Assembly: GCA_032230565.1 (NCBI GenBank)
Contig: JAVXWL010000011.1
Coordinates: forward strand, 1 to 9,954
DNA from: GCA-003244245 sp032230565
Lineage (GTDB): Bacteria; Actinomycetota; Actinomycetes; Mycobacteriales; Pseudonocardiaceae
Direction: 5' to 3'
DNA length: 9,954 nt
Shown one piece after another: positions 1 through 6,409 of the stretch (within the stretch, counting starts at the first letter, position 1; every line of letters starts with the position of its first letter). The notes under the pieces were generated by a model that searched no databases, was not told the DNA's origin, and worked only from the letters and a program-made list of their open reading frames with translations. A program made the translations under genes and the position numbers.

Positions 1-104
1 ACAGGCATCGCACTGATCACTAGCCAAACACTAGCACAACAAAAAAACAACACAAAAAAACATGGCACTAACATTTCGGCACACTGTTGAGTTCTCAAAG
101 AACA
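1..104 (-). other. rRNA operon 5' leader (pre-16S), 16S lies off the left edge
   Basis: On the minus strand, positions 104-85 read TGTTCTTTGAGAACTCAACA, followed by GTGTGCCG. This matches the conserved leader element found just upstream of 16S rRNA genes in actinobacteria, where it takes part in antitermination and pre-rRNA processing. The core GTTCT-TTG-AGAAC can form a short hairpin. Downstream the leader turns AT-rich, with two T7 runs (minus-strand positions about 60-54 and 47-41). This composition is unlike the coding DNA in the rest of the window. The related spacer element before 23S usually reads GAGAACTGCA, so the CTCAACA version argues for the 16S leader. No mature 16S sequence is visible; I infer that it starts within tens of bases beyond position 1. 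Confidence 0.8.
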
Positions 105-161
105 AGCACACACCATCACGAACCGCTTGGCAGCGATCAGATCCGGAATGAATCTACCTTC

Positions 162-190
162 ATCGTACCCCGGTCTCGTTCTGGGGGACC
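162..190 (-). promoter_or_regulatory. Candidate rRNA operon promoter (proximal)
   Basis: TACGAT (167-162, minus) is a good -10 hexamer and sits about 60 bases before the conserved leader element. No convincing -35 lies 17 bases upstream, where the sequence is GC-rich. A short inverted repeat, GACCT-N4-AGGTC, lies at about 187-200, just upstream of this hexamer. Weak call. Confidence 0.25.
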
Positions 191-221
191 TCGGAAGGTC
201 TTCCTACGAGCCCGGCGACTC

Positions 222-250
222 AGCCTAGCTTACCAGCCGTCTAAGTCGGG
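222..250 (-). promoter_or_regulatory. Candidate rRNA operon promoter (middle)
   Basis: The minus strand has two overlapping -10-like hexamers, TAAGCT (232-227) and TAGGCT (227-222). A 17-base spacer separates TAGGCT from CCCGAC (250-245), which is only a partial -35. The direction agrees with the rRNA leader about 120 bases downstream. The -35 is poor, so this is a weak call supported mainly by location. Confidence 0.3.
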
Positions 251-326
251 CTCCCCGCGGCCCCGGCCTAACATCTCAACACCATCTCGCTGAGCGCTTC
301 GTCCGTTCCGCTGCGGGGCGAACCGA

Positions 327-356
327 AAGGTACGGCTAGCACACTGCAGAAGTCAA
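327..356 (-). promoter_or_regulatory. Candidate rRNA operon promoter (distal)
   Basis: The minus strand shows TTGACT (356-351), an 18-base spacer and TACCTT (332-327). The -35 matches the TTGACA consensus at five of six positions, and the -10 fits TANNNT. It lies between mpg and the rRNA leader and points toward the leader, so it is the best -35 in this gap. Actinobacterial rRNA operons often have several promoters in tandem within a few hundred bases of 16S. This is a prediction from motifs only. Confidence 0.45.
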
Positions 357-542
357 ATCGGCTGTCCGCGGCTGCTAGAGCGGCTAGCGGGTGGCTGCAC
401 AGTGCCGTTGCGGTTACCAAGCCTGGTGCACGTCCCGCGCATACGGTGATGTCGCTTTGCTCGCGGGGTTGGTAGACGCTAGGTAAGAGGCTATCGCCCA
501 TTTCGGTGAAATTGGTCGTCGCCTCCGAGTGCACGCGCGCAC

Positions 543-1172
543 TCAGCGTCTCCGACGTCGCGGCGGGTTCGGGCGCCGGCGGTACGCCGACACGGCCGGA
601 CTGCCAGCCACCCAAAACCGCCAAGGACGGTCCTGCGCGGCGGCGACGCCGACCCGTGGACCGGTGCGCACTTGTTCGGCAGCGATCGGATCGCCGAGCA
701 GCAAGCGCACCGGCGAGGCGGGGTCGGTGATGTCGAGACCGTTGTGTTCGCGGCGTAGCCCGAGCAACGTTGTCAGCCGGGCCGGTCCCCGAGCGAGGTC
801 GGCGTCGCACCGCGCGGTAGGCCGGGCCAACCGGGCGGTAGCAAGGTCGGAGACGACCTCAGCGCCGCGAAGCAGCACCGCACCGGGCTCCCCGTCAGGC
901 AGGCACGAGATGTTGGCACAGAAGTGCAGCCCATAGACGAAATACACGTACAGGTGGCCGGGCGGGCCGAACATCACTGCGTTTCGGGCGGTGCGGCCGC
1001 GGTAGGAGTGCGCCGCGGGATCATCGGAACCGCGATAGGCCTCCAGCTCGACGAGGCGAACCACCACCTGGCCGCCGGGTCTGTCCGCGACGACCAGGCA
1101 ACCCAACAGCAACCGGGCAGCTGCCAGCACGTCAACGGCGAGGTGCTCGCGGGCAAAGGTCCTAACCGTCAC
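543..1172 (-). CDS. mpg: 3-methyladenine DNA glycosylase, AAG/MPG family
   Basis: This is a base-excision repair enzyme that removes alkylated purines such as 3-methyladenine from DNA. The 209-residue product has the usual bacterial length. Family landmarks are visible: VELEAY (41-46) with the presumed catalytic Glu44, AAHSYRGRTARN (53-64) with His55, MFGPPGHLYVYFVYG (67-81), LARGPARL (126-133) near mid-protein, and RVGV...RPWRFWVAGSPAVS (173-195) near the C-terminus. It ends in an Arg/Pro-rich tail. The GTG start at 1172 shares one base with the argH stop (TAGTG), which suggests translational coupling. An in-frame TTG at 1187 is an alternative start that would add five residues and overlap argH by 16 bases. 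It is probably transcribed with the arginine operon, although its role is unrelated. At the position of the human AAG intercalating Tyr162 the sequence appears to have His83. Confidence 0.92.
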   Translation of the reverse strand: MTVRTFAREHLAVDVLAAARLLLGCLVVADRPGGQVVVRLVELEAYRGSDDPAAHSYRGRTARNAVMFGPPGHLYVYFVYGLHFCANISCLPDGEPGAVLLRGAEVVSDLATARLARPTARCDADLARGPARLTTLLGLRREHNGLDITDPASPVRLLLGDPIAAEQVRTGPRVGVAAAQDRPWRFWVAGSPAVSAYRRRPNPPRRRRR

Positions 1173-2569
1173 TAGCTGATCCAGCAACGGTGCCCGTCAG
1201 CGGCCAGCCGGGCGCGCTGCAGCTGCTCGGCTACGCGGTCGGGGGCGGTCCCACCGTAGCTATCGCGGGAGTTGATCGAGCCTGCCACATTGAGCACCCG
1301 GCGCACGTCGGTGGTCAGTTCAGGATGGACGGCGGCAAGCTCCATCTCCGACAGCTCCGCCAACTCCACCTCGCGGGATTCGGCCAGCCGCACGCATGCG
1401 CCAGCCGCGTGGTGCGCGGTGCGGAACGGCACCCCCTGGCGCACCAGCCACTCGGCAAGATCGGTGGCCAGGGTAAACCCGGCGGGGGCCAGCTCGGCGA
1501 GCCGCTCGGTCTGGAAAGCCAAGGTGCCGACCATCCCGGCCATCGCAGGAAGCAGCAATTCGAGCTGGTCGACGGAGTCGAACAGTGGCTCCTTGTCTTC
1601 TTGGAGATCCCGGTTGTAAGCCAACGGCTGCGCCTTGAGCGTGGCCAGCAGACCGGTGAGGTTGCCGATCAGGCGGCCGGCCTTACCTCTGGCCAACTCG
1701 GCCACATCCGGGTTCTTCTTCTGCGGCATGATCGAGCTGCCGGTGGAGTAGGAATCGTCCAGCGCGACATAGCCAAACTCTGCGGTGGCCCAGACGATGA
1801 TCTCCTCGGCGATTCGGGACAGGTCCACCGCCAGCATCGCGAGCACGAACGCGGCCTCGGCGGCAACGTCCCGCGATGCCGTGCCATCGATCGAGTTCTC
1901 CACTGGCGCGTCGAAGCCGAGTTCGGCGGCCACCGCCGCGGGGTCCAGGCCGAGCGACGAGCCGGCCAGCGCACCGGAGCCGTAGGGCGACAAGGCGGCC
2001 CGAGCATCCCAATCCCGCAGCCGCTCGACGTCTCGCAGCAAGGCTTGGACATGGGCCCCCAGATGGTGCGCGAGCAATACGGGCTGGGCGTGCTGCATAT
2101 GCGTCCGGCCGGGCATCGGCGAATCGGGGTGCGCCTGTGCCTGATCAAGCAGCGCGTCAATCACGTCCAGGGTGCCGCTGGCGATCCGGCGCGCCGCGTC
2201 CCGAAGCCACATTCGCAGCAGTGTCGCGATCTGATCGTTGCGGGAGCGGCCAGCGCGCAGCCGGCCACCGAGCTCCGGCCCGGCGCGCTCGATCAGGCCA
2301 CGTTCCAGCGCGGTGTGCACGTCCTCGTCCTCGGGTACCGGGATGAAAGCGCCGGACTCGACGTCGGCGTCGAGGCGATCCAGCGCGTCGAGCATCACGG
2401 TCAGCTCATCATCGTCGAGCAGCGCAGCGCCGTGCAGCACGCGCGCGTGCGCCCGGGAGCCGCGAATGTCGTACTGGGCGAGCCGCCAATCGAAGTGCGT
2501 CGACAGGCTCAACGCCGCTAGCGCATCAGCCGGTTTGGCACTGAACCGACCACCCCAGAGCGCGCTCAC
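1172..2569 (-). CDS. argH: Argininosuccinate lyase
   Basis: It catalyses the last step of arginine synthesis, splitting argininosuccinate into arginine and fumarate in the cytoplasm. The 465-residue protein belongs to the fumarase/aspartase superfamily. WGGRF opens the protein (5-9). AGRSRNDQIAT (106-116) and GRTHMQHAQP (154-163) are conserved substrate-binding stretches. The signature loop GSSIMPQKKNPD (277-288) carries the presumed catalytic Ser279. I chose the GTG at 2569 because it overlaps the argG stop as GTGA and begins the protein directly before WGGRF. The frame stays open back to an ATG at 2650, but that extra stretch lies inside argG and resembles no ArgH N-terminus. The gene is followed immediately by mpg. 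Length and motifs look intact. Confidence 0.97.
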   Translation of the reverse strand: MSALWGGRFSAKPADALAALSLSTHFDWRLAQYDIRGSRAHARVLHGAALLDDDELTVMLDALDRLDADVESGAFIPVPEDEDVHTALERGLIERAGPELGGRLRAGRSRNDQIATLLRMWLRDAARRIASGTLDVIDALLDQAQAHPDSPMPGRTHMQHAQPVLLAHHLGAHVQALLRDVERLRDWDARAALSPYGSGALAGSSLGLDPAAVAAELGFDAPVENSIDGTASRDVAAEAAFVLAMLAVDLSRIAEEIIVWATAEFGYVALDDSYSTGSSIMPQKKNPDVAELARGKAGRLIGNLTGLLATLKAQPLAYNRDLQEDKEPLFDSVDQLELLLPAMAGMVGTLAFQTERLAELAPAGFTLATDLAEWLVRQGVPFRTAHHAAGACVRLAESREVELAELSEMELAAVHPELTTDVRRVLNVAGSINSRDSYGGTAPDRVAEQLQRARLAADGHRCWIS

Positions 2570-3798
2570 AACGACCGGTCCCGTGATGTCGTTGGCTCGA
2601 CCCTGCCACGCAGGTCTCGCTGTGCGGCGATCTTCGATGGTAGTCCCCACAGCTGTACAAACCCCTTGGCCAGCGACTGGTCGAAGGTGTCACCTGCATC
2701 GTAGGTGGCGAGATTGAAGTCATAGAGCGACTGCGGGCTGCGCCGCCCGGTCACCGTGGCCCGGCCACCGGCCAGCTCGATCCGGATCTCGCCGGTCACG
2801 TGACGCTGGGAGTCGGCGACGAACGCGTCCAACGCGCGCTTGAGCGGGGAGAACCATAGACCGTCGTAGACCAGCTCCGTCCAGCGCTGCTCGACACTGC
2901 GTTTGTATCTGGCCAGGTCACGCTCAACGGTGACGCTCTCCAGCTCCTGGTGCGCCGTGATCAGAGCGATCGCGCCGGGCGCCTCATAGATCTCCCGGCT
3001 CTTGATGCCGACCAGCCGGTCCTCGACCATATCCAGCCGGCCGACACCGTGGGCTCCGGCCCGGGTGTTGAGCTGCTGGATCGCTTCCAGCACCGTCACC
3101 GGGACGCCGTCGATGGCGACCGGCACACCGGACTCGAAGGTGATCACCAGCGTATCCGGCGCCTTCCACTCGATGGGATCGCTGGTGTAGGAGTACACGT
3201 CTTTGGTCGGGGCGTTCCACAGGTCTTCGAGGAAACCGGTCTCGACCGCCCGGCCCCATAGGTTCTGGTCAATAGAGAATGGCGAGCGCTTCGTGACGTC
3301 GATGGGAAGGTCGCGTTCCTCGGCGTAGGTGATCGCTTTCTCCCGCGTCCACGCGTAGTCCCGGACCGGGGCGATCACGCGCAAATCCGGCCCTAGTGCG
3401 CCGATGCCCACCTCGAAACGCACCTGGTCGTTGCCCTTGCCAGTGCAGCCGTGCGCGACCGTGCTGGCACCGTGGTACTTCGCTGCCGCCACCAGATGCT
3501 TGACGATCAACGGACGGGACAACGCGGATACCAACGGGTAGCGGTCCATGTACAGTGCGTTGACCTGCAGCGCCGGCAGGCAGTACTGCTCGGCGTATTC
3601 GTTGCGGGAGTCGGTGACCACGGCCTCCACCGCGCCACAGGCCAGTGCCCGCTGGCGGATCGTCTCCAGATCCTCACCGCCCTGGCCGACATCCACCGCG
3701 ACAGCGACGACCTCAGCTCCGGTTTCCTCGGCGATCCACCCGATCGCCACCGAGGTGTCCAAACCCCCGGAGTAGGCCAACACGACCCGCTCGGCCAT
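2566..3798 (-). CDS. argG: Argininosuccinate synthase
   Basis: It joins citrulline and aspartate with ATP to give argininosuccinate, AMP and pyrophosphate. The 410 residues match the common short bacterial form of about 400 residues. The N-terminal ATP-binding loop of the PP-loop (N-type ATP pyrophosphatase) superfamily reads AYSGGLDTS (8-16). HGCTGKGNDQVRFE (116-129) is the family's citrulline/aspartate-binding signature, and RSPFSIDQNLWGR (171-183) and YEAPGA (271-276) are also conserved. The ATG at 3798 follows a strong ribosome binding site, AAGGGAG, which overlaps the argR stop codon. The gap from argR is 12 bases. The 3' end overlaps argH by 4 bases (GTGA). The last ten or so residues after LRGRV look like a non-conserved tail. 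Confidence 0.97.
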   Translation of the reverse strand: MAERVVLAYSGGLDTSVAIGWIAEETGAEVVAVAVDVGQGGEDLETIRQRALACGAVEAVVTDSRNEYAEQYCLPALQVNALYMDRYPLVSALSRPLIVKHLVAAAKYHGASTVAHGCTGKGNDQVRFEVGIGALGPDLRVIAPVRDYAWTREKAITYAEERDLPIDVTKRSPFSIDQNLWGRAVETGFLEDLWNAPTKDVYSYTSDPIEWKAPDTLVITFESGVPVAIDGVPVTVLEAIQQLNTRAGAHGVGRLDMVEDRLVGIKSREIYEAPGAIALITAHQELESVTVERDLARYKRSVEQRWTELVYDGLWFSPLKRALDAFVADSQRHVTGEIRIELAGGRATVTGRRSPQSLYDFNLATYDAGDTFDQSLAKGFVQLWGLPSKIAAQRDLRGRVEPTTSRDRSL

Positions 3799-3810
3799 TC
3801 TGCTCTCCCT

Positions 3811-4287
3811 TCACGAGCGCGCTAGCGCCATGATCCGCTGTACGAGCTGCGCACCGGTGAGCGGTTCTCGGGCGACGACCAGGATGCTGTCATCGCCGGC
3901 GACGGTGCCGACCACGTCGGGCAGCGCCGCCCGATCCAGCGCGCTGGCCACGAAGTGTGCCGCACCGGGGGGTGTGCGCAGCACGGCGAGGTTCGCGCTC
4001 GCGTCGGCGGACACGAGCAACTCGGCCAGGACCCGCGCCAGCCGTTCAGTGCCGCGGGTCACCGCGCGCACCGGAGCGCCGTCCTCGGGGATGACGTACA
4101 TCGGCGCGCCACCGTCCCCGCGCACCTTCATCGCGCCGAGCTCGTCGAGGTCCCGGGACAAGGTGGCCTGAGTCACCTCAATGCCTTCACCCGCAAGCAG
4201 CGCGACCAGCTCAGCCTGGCTGTGCACCGCGCGGTTGGTCACCAACTCGACGATGCGAGCCTGCCGGCCGACCCGGGTCGACGTCAT
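3811..4287 (-). CDS. argR: Arginine repressor ArgR
   Basis: ArgR is a hexameric DNA-binding protein that uses arginine as corepressor. The 158-residue product has the standard two-domain layout. The N-terminal winged helix-turn-helix (about 1-70) includes the recognition helix TQATLSRDLDELG (39-51). The C-terminal oligomerisation and arginine-binding domain (about 80-158) carries GTVAGDDS (127-134), whose paired Asp residues contact arginine. The ATG at 4287 overlaps the argF stop as ATGA, with only a weak ribosome binding site, so coupled translation is likely. An upstream in-frame start at 4362 lies inside argF and would add a non-homologous stretch. Its position inside the operon it presumably controls implies autoregulation. 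The likely operator is at the argC promoter. Confidence 0.96.
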   Translation of the reverse strand: MTSTRVGRQARIVELVTNRAVHSQAELVALLAGEGIEVTQATLSRDLDELGAMKVRGDGGAPMYVIPEDGAPVRAVTRGTERLARVLAELLVSADASANLAVLRTPPGAAHFVASALDRAALPDVVGTVAGDDSILVVAREPLTGAQLVQRIMALARS

Positions 4288-5228
4288 GTTGCGCGCTCTG
4301 GGTCCAGCAACCAGGCCAACAGCGCCTTCTGCGCGTGCAGCCGGTTCTCCGCCTCGTCCCATACCGCGCTGGCCGGCCCGTCGAGCACCTCATCGGTGAT
4401 CTCGGCGCCCCGGTGCGCCGGCAAGCAGTGCAGCACCGTAACCTTCCTGGCGCCACCGCCTGAAGCGCGGTCCAGCAGCTCCGCGTTGATCTGCAGCGGC
4501 CGGAACGGGGTGAGCCGGTCGAGTCCGTCGCTCTCCTGTCCCATGGAGGTCCAGGCGTCGGTGACGAGCACATCGGCCCCGTCGACCGCCGCGTGTGGAT
4601 CGGTGAGCACGGTGGCGCCTCCACCGGTCTGCGCTGCCCGGTTCTTGGCGGCGAGCAGCACCTCGGGCAACGGCTGGAATCCCTCCGGAGCGGCGATACG
4701 CACGTGCAGGCCGGCGGTGGTGCCTCCGAGTAGCAGTGAATGCGCCATGTTGTTCGCCCCGTCGCCCAGATAGGTGAGGGTGAGCCCGGCCAGTTGGCCG
4801 TGCCGCTCCCGGATGGTCTGCAGGTCGGCGAGCACCTGGCAGGGATGAAACTCGTCGGTGAGCGCGTTGACCACCGGCACCCGCGAGACACTAGCCATCG
4901 CCTCGATACGGCGTTGCGCGTAGGTCCGCCATACCACGGCGTCGGCGTAGCGGGACAGCACCCGCGAGGTGTCCTCGATGGTCTCGTTGCGACCAAGCTG
5001 CATTGTCCTGGCGTCGATGATCAGCGGGTGACCGCCGAGTTGGGCGATGCCGATCTCGAAGGACAGCCGGGTCCGTGTCGAGCTCTTCTCGAAGATCACC
5101 GCAACGGATCGCGGGCCGGCCAGCGGCGTGCGACCGAACAGGTCGGCCTTGAGCTCGGCAGCTAGATTGAGAACCTCCCGCTGCTCTTCCGGCGTGAGAT
5201 CATCATCACGCAAGAAGTGCCTCGGCAT
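4284..5228 (-). CDS. argF: Ornithine carbamoyltransferase, anabolic
   Basis: It transfers the carbamoyl group of carbamoyl phosphate to ornithine, giving citrulline and phosphate. The product is 314 residues, normal for the family. The carbamoyl-phosphate loop FEKSSTRTR (46-54), HPCQVLAD (128-135), the ornithine-binding DAWTSMG (224-230) and the catalytic HCLPAHRG (267-274) with Cys268 are all present. The ATG at 5228 lies two bases after the argD stop and is preceded by GGGGTGAAG, a good ribosome binding site. An upstream open stretch to 5636 is argD read in the wrong frame. It overlaps argR by 4 bases. The anabolic role is inferred from its biosynthetic neighbours; no arcA or arcC is nearby. 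Confidence 0.97.
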   Translation of the reverse strand: MPRHFLRDDDLTPEEQREVLNLAAELKADLFGRTPLAGPRSVAVIFEKSSTRTRLSFEIGIAQLGGHPLIIDARTMQLGRNETIEDTSRVLSRYADAVVWRTYAQRRIEAMASVSRVPVVNALTDEFHPCQVLADLQTIRERHGQLAGLTLTYLGDGANNMAHSLLLGGTTAGLHVRIAAPEGFQPLPEVLLAAKNRAAQTGGGATVLTDPHAAVDGADVLVTDAWTSMGQESDGLDRLTPFRPLQINAELLDRASGGGARKVTVLHCLPAHRGAEITDEVLDGPASAVWDEAENRLHAQKALLAWLLDPERAT

Positions 5229-5230
5229 CG

Positions 5231-6409
5231 CTACTTCACCCCGTCCAGGATCGCTGGCAGCGCGCTGAGGAACTCGCGCGCCTGCGCCTCGGTCAGTACC
5301 AGTGGCGGGGCGAGTCGGATGCGATCGGGCACGGGCGGGTTGACCAGGAAGCCGGCTTCTCGTGCAACGGTGGCGACCGAGGCGGAGACTGGTCGCGCGA
5401 GCCCGATCCCGATGAGCAGGCCCGCTGCGCTGACCGAGCTGACGAGCGGGTGGTGCAGCGCCGTCACCTCTGCGGCGATCTGCTTGCCGAGCTGGGCGAC
5501 GTGGTCGAGCAATCCGTCTGCGGCGATCGTCCGGAGCACGGCCAGCGCGGCGGCACAGCAGACCGGGTTGCCGCCCAGCGTGCTGCCGTGGTGACCGGGC
5601 TGCAGCAGGTGGGCCGCGGGTCCGATGCCGATACACGCACCGATCGGTAGGCCACCACCGAGGCCCTTGGCGACCGTCACCACATCGGGGGTCACGCCTG
5701 CCGACTGGTGAGCGAACCAGGTGCCGGTGCGGCCGATGCCGGTTTGGACCTCATCCAGTACCAGCAGTGCCCCGTGCGCCGCGGTGATCTCCCGAGCGGC
5801 CTGCAGGTAACCGGGGGGTGGGACTATCACGCCGTTCTCGCCTTGCACCGGCTCGAGGAACACCGCGGCGGTGTCCCCGTCGACGACCGCTTTCAGTGCC
5901 GCGGTATCGCCGTAGGGTACGAAGACCACGCCGGGCGGCATCGGCTCGAATGGCTCCCGCTTGGCGGGCTGACCGGTGAGCGCCAGCGCCCCCATGGTCC
6001 GGCCATGGAAGGCACCATGCGCCGCGACCAGGGTGGATCGTCCGGTGCGTCGAGCGATTTTGAATGCGATCTCGGCGGCCTCGGTGCCGGAGTTGCAGAA
6101 CAGCACCCGTCCCGACCCGGTGGCGCCGAGTAGATCCAGCAAGGTCTCGGCTAGCGTGATCACCGGTTCGGTGAGGTACAGGTTGGAGACCTGCCCAAGG
6201 GTTTTGATCTGCTCGGTGACGGCGCGCACCACGGCCGGGTGAGCATGGCCCAGCGCGTTCACCGCGACACCGCCGACGAGATCCAGGTATCGCCGGCCGT
6301 CGGTATCCCACACCTCGGCGCCGGCACCACGGGCCAGCGCCAGCGGCGGTGTGCCGTAGTTGGCCATCAACGCGGCCTGCCAGCGCCGCTGCAAGTCCAC
6401 CGTAGACAT
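5231..6409 (-). CDS. argD: Acetylornithine aminotransferase
   Basis: This class III PLP-dependent aminotransferase converts N-acetylglutamate semialdehyde and glutamate to N-acetylornithine and 2-oxoglutarate. Its 392 residues are standard. Visible elements are CNSGTEA (105-111) for phosphate binding, FHGRT (134-138), the LDEVQTGIGRTG stretch (218-229) with the cofactor-ring Asp219, TVAKGLGGG (245-253) with the Schiff-base Lys248, and HGSTLGGNP (274-282). The ATG at 6409 shares one base with the argB stop (TGATG) and has GGAG five bases upstream. Members of this family can also act on succinyl-diaminopimelate in lysine synthesis; the sequence alone does not show whether this one does. The argC and argB context makes the arginine role firm. 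Confidence 0.97.
   Translation of the reverse strand: MSTVDLQRRWQAALMANYGTPPLALARGAGAEVWDTDGRRYLDLVGGVAVNALGHAHPAVVRAVTEQIKTLGQVSNLYLTEPVITLAETLLDLLGATGSGRVLFCNSGTEAAEIAFKIARRTGRSTLVAAHGAFHGRTMGALALTGQPAKREPFEPMPPGVVFVPYGDTAALKAVVDGDTAAVFLEPVQGENGVIVPPPGYLQAAREITAAHGALLVLDEVQTGIGRTGTWFAHQSAGVTPDVVTVAKGLGGGLPIGACIGIGPAAHLLQPGHHGSTLGGNPVCCAAALAVLRTIAADGLLDHVAQLGKQIAAEVTALHHPLVSSVSAAGLLIGIGLARPVSASVATVAREAGFLVNPPVPDRIRLAPPLVLTEAQAREFLSALPAILDGVK

Larger units (their letters stand above)
105..542. other. Gap between mpg and the rRNA leader with no supported gene
   Basis: I see no protein gene, tRNA or insertion sequence in these 438 bases. The long minus-strand reading frame that crosses part of the gap (810-268) is an out-of-frame shadow of the 3' end of mpg and resembles no known protein. 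The section nearer the leader (105-360) holds the three promoter candidates listed separately. No GC-rich hairpin followed by a T run, the form expected for a terminator after mpg, is visible. The only inverted repeat noted near the gene end is the small ATTTC-GGT-GAAAT at 500-512. Confidence 0.6.

Noticed and set aside
87..293. A 68-codon plus-strand frame over the rRNA leader
   Set aside because: It overlaps the conserved leader element in antisense and has no coding character or good ribosome binding site.
451..485. A plus-strand promoter-like pair (TTGCTC with TAGGTA, 17-base spacer)
   Set aside because: It points into the 3' end of mpg in antisense with no gene to serve, and both hexamers are poor matches.
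300..500. A possible tRNA gene in the gap
   Set aside because: No GGTTCRA T-loop with a matching acceptor stem was found on either strand by eye.
500..512. The inverted repeat ATTTC-GGT-GAAAT as an mpg terminator
   Set aside because: The stem is only five AT-rich pairs and no T run follows, so it is unlikely to terminate transcription.
268..810. A 180-codon minus-strand frame running from inside mpg into the gap
   Set aside because: Half of it is mpg out of frame, rich in Arg and Pro. The rest crosses the promoter region of the rRNA operon and shows no family resemblance.
1190..2521. A 443-codon open frame on the plus strand opposite argH
   Set aside because: It is exactly antisense to a strongly supported argH, its translation resembles no known family, and long antisense frames are expected in high-GC DNA.
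4284..5636. A longer argF reading frame starting at 5636
   Set aside because: The added 136 codons are argD out of frame. The ATG at 5228 has a good ribosome binding site and the family N-terminus.
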